9,362 nucleotides of DNA from Gemmatimonadota bacterium (GTDB lineage Bacteria; Gemmatimonadota; Gemmatimonadetes; Longimicrobiales; Gaopeijiaceae): contig PWZC01000005.1 in NCBI GenBank assembly GCA_003567615.1, forward strand, positions 1 to 9,362, read 5' to 3'. This document shows positions 5,420-9,362 of this stretch, in pieces. Both the position numbers and the translations under genes were made by a program. Under the pieces are notes generated by a model, which saw nothing but the letters and a program-made list of their open reading frames with translations, was not told where the DNA came from and did no database searches. The stretch's first letter is position 1, and the number at the start of each line of letters is the position of its first letter.

Positions 5420-7810
5420 ATGGAACCCAGCACTGCTCCGCCTCCGGCCTTGGCCGGGGACGATTCTTCCCCGTCGGCCTCGCGCACTGGCGCCCCCCCG
5501 TCAGATCCGTCCAGCGCCCCTGAGGCCGGAGGGGTCGAACGGCTGACCCTTGCCGTCGAGGGAATGCACTGCGGCGCATGCGTGGCGTCGGCGGAACGGG
5601 CGTTGGCCCGGGTGGAGGGAGTCCAGGATGTGTCGGTGTCCCTCCCCTCCGAACAGGCCACCGTTCGGTTCGCACCCGGTTCGGTGACCTCCGAGGCATT
5701 GGTGGAAGCCCTGGAGGGCGTCGGATACTCGGGAAGGGTCATGGCCGATGACACCGCCGCGGCGCAGGAGGAGGTGCGCGACGCCGAGCGGGATGAGGAG
5801 GCCAGGACGCTCTTCCGCAAATTCAAGGTGGGCGCGGTACTCTCGGTCCCCATCCTCCTCCTGGGCCACCACGAGTGGGTGCCCTTCCTGGACGGGGTGG
5901 ATCACGGCACCATGAGGCTGCTCTGGGCGCTGACGGGAGTTCTGACCCTCCCCATCATGGTCTGGGTCGGAGGACAGTTCTTCACCGGAGCGTGGGCTGC
6001 CCTCAAGCATGGGCGTTCCAACATGGACCCCCTGGTGGCGCTGGGGACGGGGTCCGCTTTCCTCTATTCGGTCATGGCCGTCGCCGCCCCCGGACTCTTT
6101 CCGGAGGGGACCGCCCACCCGTTCTTCGAGGCCGCAGCCGTGATCATCACGCTGGTGGTCCTCGGCCAGGCACTGGAGGCCCGAGCCCGAGGGTCCACAT
6201 CCCGGGCCCTCCGGTCACTCATGGACCTCCGACCCGAGACCGCCCGTGTCCTCCGGGACGGGTCCGAGGTGGAGATCCCCGCCTCCGAGGTTCGGGTGGA
6301 CGATCTGCTGGTGGTCCGTCCCGGGGAAAGGGTGCCGGTGGACGGGATTCTCGAGAGCGGAGCCAGTGCCGTGGACGAGTCCATGGTCACGGGCGAGAGC
6401 ATCCCGGTGGAGAAGACCGGCGGGGACGAGGTGGTGGGTGGCACCATCAACCGCTCGGGCAGCTTCCGCATGAGGGCGACCCGGGTGGGTGCCGAAACGG
6501 TCCTCTCACGGATCGTCCAACTGGTGCGGGAGGCGCAGGGATCGAAGCCGCCCATCCAGCGGCTGGTGGACAAGGTTTCCGGTGTCTTCGTTCCCGTCGC
6601 CGTCACCATTGCGGTGATCGCCTTTGGCGTCTGGCTATGGGTCGGTCCGGAGCCGTCGTTGAACTACGCCGTGGTGGTGGCTGTATCGGTTCTGGTCATC
6701 GCCTGCCCCTGCGCCCTGGGGCTCGCCACGCCCATCTCGGTGATGATCTCGGTGGGAAAGGCCGCCGAGGCCGGAATCCTCATCCGAAACGGTGAAGCGC
6801 TGCAGCAGGCTCGCCGCCTCGATACGGTGATTCTGGACAAGACCGGGACGGTGACCCGGGGTCAACCCGAGCTCACCGATGCCATTGACCGGGACGGGAA
6901 CCCGTCGGACCGCATCCTGACCCTTGCCGGGGCGGCGGAGGTGGGTTCGGAGCACCCCCTCGGTCAGGCTGTGGTGAAGGCAGCTCGGGACCGGGGACTC
7001 GGCCTGGAAGACGCCTCGTCCTTCGAAACGCGGGGCGGAAAGGGCGTGGTGGCCCAGGTCGGAGGGCGGCGAATCCTGGTGGGTACTCCCACCCTCCTCT
7101 CCGAAGAGGGCGTGGACCCGGAGCCGCTCCGTGCCGGCTGGGATCGGCTCTCGGGGGAGGGGAAGACGCCGGCGATGGTGGCGGTGGAGGGCCAGGCGGA
7201 GGGACTTCTGGCGCTGGCGGACCAGGAGAAGGAGGACTCGGCCGCCGCGGTGGCCCGCCTGGAGCGGTTGGGACTCCGTGTGGTCATGCTGACGGGAGAC
7301 AACGAACGCACGGCCCGGGCGGTGGCCGATCGGGTGGGGATCCGGGAGGTCCACGCCGGCGTCCTGCCGGACGGGAAGGACGAGGTGGTGGCCCGGATCC
7401 AGTCGGAAGGCGGGCGGGTGGCCATGGTCGGAGATGGCATCAACGACGCGCCGGCCCTGGCCCGCGCCGATGTGGGGATCGCCATCGGTGGGGGGACCGA
7501 CGTGGCCATGGAGACGTCGGACATCACCCTCATGGGGGGGTCCCTCCATGGGGTGGCCGACGCGGTGGAGCTCTCCCGGGCCGCCGTCCGGAATATGAAG
7601 CAGAACCTTTTCGGCGCCTTCATCTACAACACCGCGGCGATTCCGGTGGCAGCGGGCGTCCTCTATCCGGTGCTGGGGGTTCTCCTGAACCCCATGATCG
7701 CCGGGGCGGCCATGGCCTTCAGTTCCGTAACGGTGGTGACCAACGCGAATCGGCTCCGGCGGTGGAACCCACCGGAGCGGGCGGGGCGGGATGTGGTGGC
7801 CCCGGGCTGA
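5420..7810 (+). CDS. copA: Cu(I)-exporting P1B-1-type ATPase
   Basis: The 796-residue inner-membrane pump moves Cu+ out of the cytoplasm at the cost of ATP. After a disordered Pro/Ser/Ala-rich stretch (1-38) comes one heavy-metal domain with GMHCGAC (48-54). The membrane and catalytic core is complete: TGES in the actuator domain (324-327), the CPC metal-site motif (429-431) in a transmembrane helix, DKTGT with the phosphorylated aspartate (473-477), the SEHP motif of the nucleotide domain (510-513), MLTGDN (623-628) and GDGINDAP (671-678). The FIYN (734-737) and MAFSSV (765-770) signatures in the last two helices are those of the Cu+ subgroup rather than Zn/Cd or Co pumps; silver is a possible second substrate. 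Eight helices are expected, about 135-770. Start ATG at 5420 has only a weak upstream site, so coupling to the SPOR gene 17 bases before is likely. No copper regulator (CueR, CsoR) or chaperone gene is in view. Confidence 0.95.
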   Translation: MEPSTAPPPALAGDDSSPSASRTGAPPSDPSSAPEAGGVERLTLAVEGMHCGACVASAERALARVEGVQDVSVSLPSEQATVRFAPGSVTSEALVEALEGVGYSGRVMADDTAAAQEEVRDAERDEEARTLFRKFKVGAVLSVPILLLGHHEWVPFLDGVDHGTMRLLWALTGVLTLPIMVWVGGQFFTGAWAALKHGRSNMDPLVALGTGSAFLYSVMAVAAPGLFPEGTAHPFFEAAAVIITLVVLGQALEARARGSTSRALRSLMDLRPETARVLRDGSEVEIPASEVRVDDLLVVRPGERVPVDGILESGASAVDESMVTGESIPVEKTGGDEVVGGTINRSGSFRMRATRVGAETVLSRIVQLVREAQGSKPPIQRLVDKVSGVFVPVAVTIAVIAFGVWLWVGPEPSLNYAVVVAVSVLVIACPCALGLATPISVMISVGKAAEAGILIRNGEALQQARRLDTVILDKTGTVTRGQPELTDAIDRDGNPSDRILTLAGAAEVGSEHPLGQAVVKAARDRGLGLEDASSFETRGGKGVVAQVGGRRILVGTPTLLSEEGVDPEPLRAGWDRLSGEGKTPAMVAVEGQAEGLLALADQEKEDSAAAVARLERLGLRVVMLTGDNERTARAVADRVGIREVHAGVLPDGKDEVVARIQSEGGRVAMVGDGINDAPALARADVGIAIGGGTDVAMETSDITLMGGSLHGVADAVELSRAAVRNMKQNLFGAFIYNTAAIPVAAGVLYPVLGVLLNPMIAGAAMAFSSVTVVTNANRLRRWNPPERAGRDVVAPG

Positions 7811-7827
7811 GCGGCGCCGCTCAGCCC
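7804..7827. terminator. Perfect 24-base palindrome, likely two-way terminator between convergent genes
   Basis: GGGCTGAGCGGC (7804-7815) is followed directly by its exact reverse complement (7816-7827). As RNA it would fold into a 10-base-pair stem with a GCGC loop. It includes the copA stop codon and lies 23 bases from the end of the minus-strand gene, so it could end transcripts from both sides. There is no clear T run on either side, so a protein-binding site is an alternative. Confidence 0.6.
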
Positions 7828-7850
7828 TTGCTTCCCGGTTGTCGCTTCGC

Positions 7851-8441
7851 TCAGGGTCCGACGGACGGAAGGGTCCCAGGGGCCGCCCCGAACCAGAAGG
7901 AGAGCGCCACCAGTCCCAGTGCCCCACCCAGGACCAGACCCCGGCTGACCTGAAGGGGCAGACGAGGGGTCGACAGGTCCTGGGTCTGGGCCGGGAGGGA
8001 TGCCACCCCCGTCGCCACCACGGTGAGCGCCACTCCGGCCAGAAGTTCGCCCCGAGGGAGGCCCACGCCCCAGAGGAGCCCGGGGAGGAGGATCAGGAGT
8101 GGGGTGAACGGCGAACGGCGGGTACCGCCCGTGACCGCCACCGCCACGGCCGTGACCACCACGTTCAGTCCGGTGAATACCCGGATTCCCAGCGCCGGCT
8201 CGAACCCTCCCCATCCGGCACCCCCGTGGATCAGGGGTCTCCAGACCGGTGCGAGGGGGGCGGAGAAGAACAGGAGTCCGCAGACGATGAGGACCACCGG
8301 CAGGACGAGCCGCATGAGGTCGCCCTGGAGGACGGCCGGCCCTCGGGAAAGGCGGGCATCCGGAAGTACGAGAGCGCCCAGCCAGAGGAGGGCGGCCACG
8401 AAGAACTGAAGCGTTAGCAGGGGCAGGACGGCGGATTCCAT
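7851..8441 (-). CDS. Six-helix membrane protein of unknown function
   Basis: I do not recognise this 196-residue protein. Hydrophobic segments suggest about six transmembrane helices, near residues 5-26, 43-62, 86-104, 112-127, 130-148 and 167-186. Loops are short, with a few charges (PDARLSRG; TGGTRRSP) that would lie on the cytoplasmic side by the positive-inside rule. No catalytic or metal motif stands out. The start ATG (8439-8441) comes 19 bases after the stop of the cardiolipin synthase-like gene on the same strand, with no clear Shine-Dalgarno sequence, so it is probably translated from that message. Starting at the next Met (residue 43) would lose the first helix. The hydrophobic pattern makes it a real gene; the plus-strand frames over the same bases read as Arg/Pro-rich noise. 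A link to phospholipid metabolism is only suggested by its neighbour. Confidence 0.75.
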   Translation of the reverse strand: MESAVLPLLTLQFFVAALLWLGALVLPDARLSRGPAVLQGDLMRLVLPVVLIVCGLLFFSAPLAPVWRPLIHGGAGWGGFEPALGIRVFTGLNVVVTAVAVAVTGGTRRSPFTPLLILLPGLLWGVGLPRGELLAGVALTVVATGVASLPAQTQDLSTPRLPLQVSRGLVLGGALGLVALSFWFGAAPGTLPSVGP

Positions 8442-8460
8442 AGGCGTCAGCGGCGATCAC

Positions 8461-9362
8461 TCAAAGGATGGGGGCCAGGAGGTAGGCGGCGCGACTGGCG
8501 GCTCGCTCCCAGGCGGGGCGCGCGTCCAGGTCCTCTGCCGTCAGCGGCTCCGAGCGGGATAGATCCGTTTCCAGCATCCGTTCCACCCGGTGAATGGCCC
8601 CGGGGTCCAGCAAGAGGGCGGTCACCTCGAAGTTGAGACGGAGGGAGCGGTTGTCCAGGTTGACGGTTCCCACGGCGGCGGCTCGATCGTCGACCAGGAA
8701 GATCTTGGAGTGCATGAAGCCTTCCGTGTACCGGTGGATCCGGACGCCGGTGCGGAGGAGTCGGGGGAGGATCGCCAGCTTGGCCAGGTGGACCAGGGGG
8801 ACGTCGGCGGTGGCCGGCACCAGGATCCGGACCTCCACACCCCGCAGAACCGCCAACTCCAGCGCCGACAGGATCCCTTCGTCCGGCACGAAGTACGGCG
8901 TAGCAAGCCAGAACCGCTCCCGGGCGCCGTGGATGGCGTGGTGGATCATGAGGTTGGCGGTTTCCAACGAGTCTGCGGGTCCGGAGGGGAGCACCAGCAC
9001 AGCTTCGTCCCCTTCGCCTCCGGTGGCTGAGGACCCGTTGGAGTCGGGATCCGCCGGTGGACCATCCTGGGCCGCTCGCGATGTCCATTCCAGCTCCAGG
9101 ACCTCTCCCGTGGACCAGTGCCAGTCCTCGAGGAAGGAAAGCTGGAGACCGGTTACCGACGGCCCCTGAAGATGCAGATGCGTGTCCCGCCACGCTCCGA
9201 TCCGGGGGTCCCGGCCCAGGTAGGCCTCCGAGGCATTCAGGCCTCCGAGCCAGCCCTCGTGGCCGTCCACCACCATGATCTTCCGGTGGTTCCGGAAATT
9301 CACCTGGAGCCGGGGCCGGAAGCGTTGACGGATCCATGCCCTGGACGAGAGAAAGGCCGAGA
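8461..9362 (-). CDS. Cardiolipin synthase-like phospholipase D family protein, N-terminus outside window
   Basis: The frame runs off the right edge, so the 299 residues seen are the C-terminal part; the GTG at 9301-9303 is an internal Val. Two HKD motifs are intact. The first, NHRKIMVVDG, has H25, K27 and D32 (bases 9265-9288). The second, MHSKIFLVDD, has H217, K219 and D224 (8689-8712) and is followed by GTVNLDNRSLRLNFE, the Cls-type signature. The C-terminal LTAEDLDARPAWERAASRA stretch is also typical of bacterial cardiolipin synthases. Such enzymes join two phosphatidylglycerols (or PG and PE) into cardiolipin at the inner membrane, using the two histidines in a phospho-enzyme mechanism. 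A Gly/Asp/Ser-rich insertion near residues 98-120 separates the two halves. The N-terminal membrane helices expected of ClsA-type enzymes would be outside. A related phospholipase D or transphosphatidylase is possible but less likely. It leads a probable two-gene unit with the membrane protein downstream. Confidence 0.9.
   Translation of the reverse strand, partial: SAFLSSRAWIRQRFRPRLQVNFRNHRKIMVVDGHEGWLGGLNASEAYLGRDPRIGAWRDTHLHLQGPSVTGLQLSFLEDWHWSTGEVLELEWTSRAAQDGPPADPDSNGSSATGGEGDEAVLVLPSGPADSLETANLMIHHAIHGARERFWLATPYFVPDEGILSALELAVLRGVEVRILVPATADVPLVHLAKLAILPRLLRTGVRIHRYTEGFMHSKIFLVDDRAAAVGTVNLDNRSLRLNFEVTALLLDPGAIHRVERMLETDLSRSEPLTAEDLDARPAWERAASRAAYLLAPIL

Noticed and set aside
4495..5853. 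Minus-strand open frame of 452 codons opposite the SPOR gene and copA start
   Set aside because: Its product is Arg/Pro/Gly-rich without domains, and its repeats are the reverse reading of the Glu-Pro linker. The plus-strand genes are clearly recognised.
6635..7927. Minus-strand open frame of 430 codons opposite copA
   Set aside because: It is a His/Arg/Pro-rich shadow of a fully conserved P-type ATPase, kept open by high GC.
7791..8417. Plus-strand open frame opposite the membrane protein gene
   Set aside because: It reads as charged, low-complexity sequence overlapping the copA end, whereas the minus strand gives regular transmembrane helices and fits the operon with the synthase.
8447..9337. 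Second long minus-strand frame within the phospholipase D gene
   Set aside because: It lacks HKD motifs and is Pro/Gly/Arg-rich. The frame ending at 8461 carries both HKD motifs.
1..9362. Mobile element, phage, defence or CRISPR content
   Set aside because: I saw no transposase, integrase, terminal inverted repeats, direct-repeat array or defence-type domain on either strand. Base and codon use look even across the window.

Overview
The window comes from a high-GC bacterium (roughly two thirds G+C by eye, with G or C in most third codon positions). It is almost fully coding: eight protein genes, two of them cut by the window edges. A SPOR-domain envelope protein, an M16 peptidase, a cardiolipin synthase-type phospholipase D and an ECF sigma/ZAS-type anti-sigma pair suggest a Gram-negative chromosome. 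The style recalls Gemmatimonadota, but that is an impression; nothing here proves the phylum. I see no mobile element, CRISPR array, tRNA, rRNA or phage gene.

Layout, left to right. (1) 1-1724, plus strand: the C-terminal part of an M16-family peptidase whose stop overlaps the start of a Nudix ADP-ribose pyrophosphatase (ATGA overlap). A nine-G run lies just before that junction. (2) 1725-3340, plus strand: an ECF RNA polymerase sigma factor closed by a strong intrinsic terminator, then a 234-base gap with small hairpins, then a membrane-anchored zinc-finger anti-sigma factor. (3) 3385-7810, plus strand: DNA polymerase III delta subunit (holA), a signal/TPR-like/Glu-Pro-repeat/SPOR envelope protein whose start overlaps the holA stop, and a Cu(I)-exporting P1B-type ATPase 17 bases further on. 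The spacing suggests one transcript. A perfect 24-base palindrome covers the end of the ATPase gene. (4) 7851-9362, minus strand, convergent: a cardiolipin synthase-like protein (N-terminus outside the window) followed 19 bases later by a six-helix membrane protein I do not recognise.

How the genes fit together. The sigma/anti-sigma pair is a probable envelope-stress switch: the anti-sigma holds the sigma at the inner face of the membrane through its cysteine/histidine cluster until a signal on its outer domain releases it. Several other genes also concern the envelope (SPOR protein, copper exporter, phospholipid synthase, membrane protein, possibly the peptidase), but the sequence does not show that they form the regulon. 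HolA and the Nudix enzyme are housekeeping functions.

I did not find a clearly new biological system. The points most worth a second look are the separation of the anti-sigma from its sigma by a terminator with GGAAC elements before both genes, the G9 run that could fuse peptidase and Nudix by -1 slippage, the composite SPOR protein, and the unknown membrane protein paired with the cardiolipin synthase.
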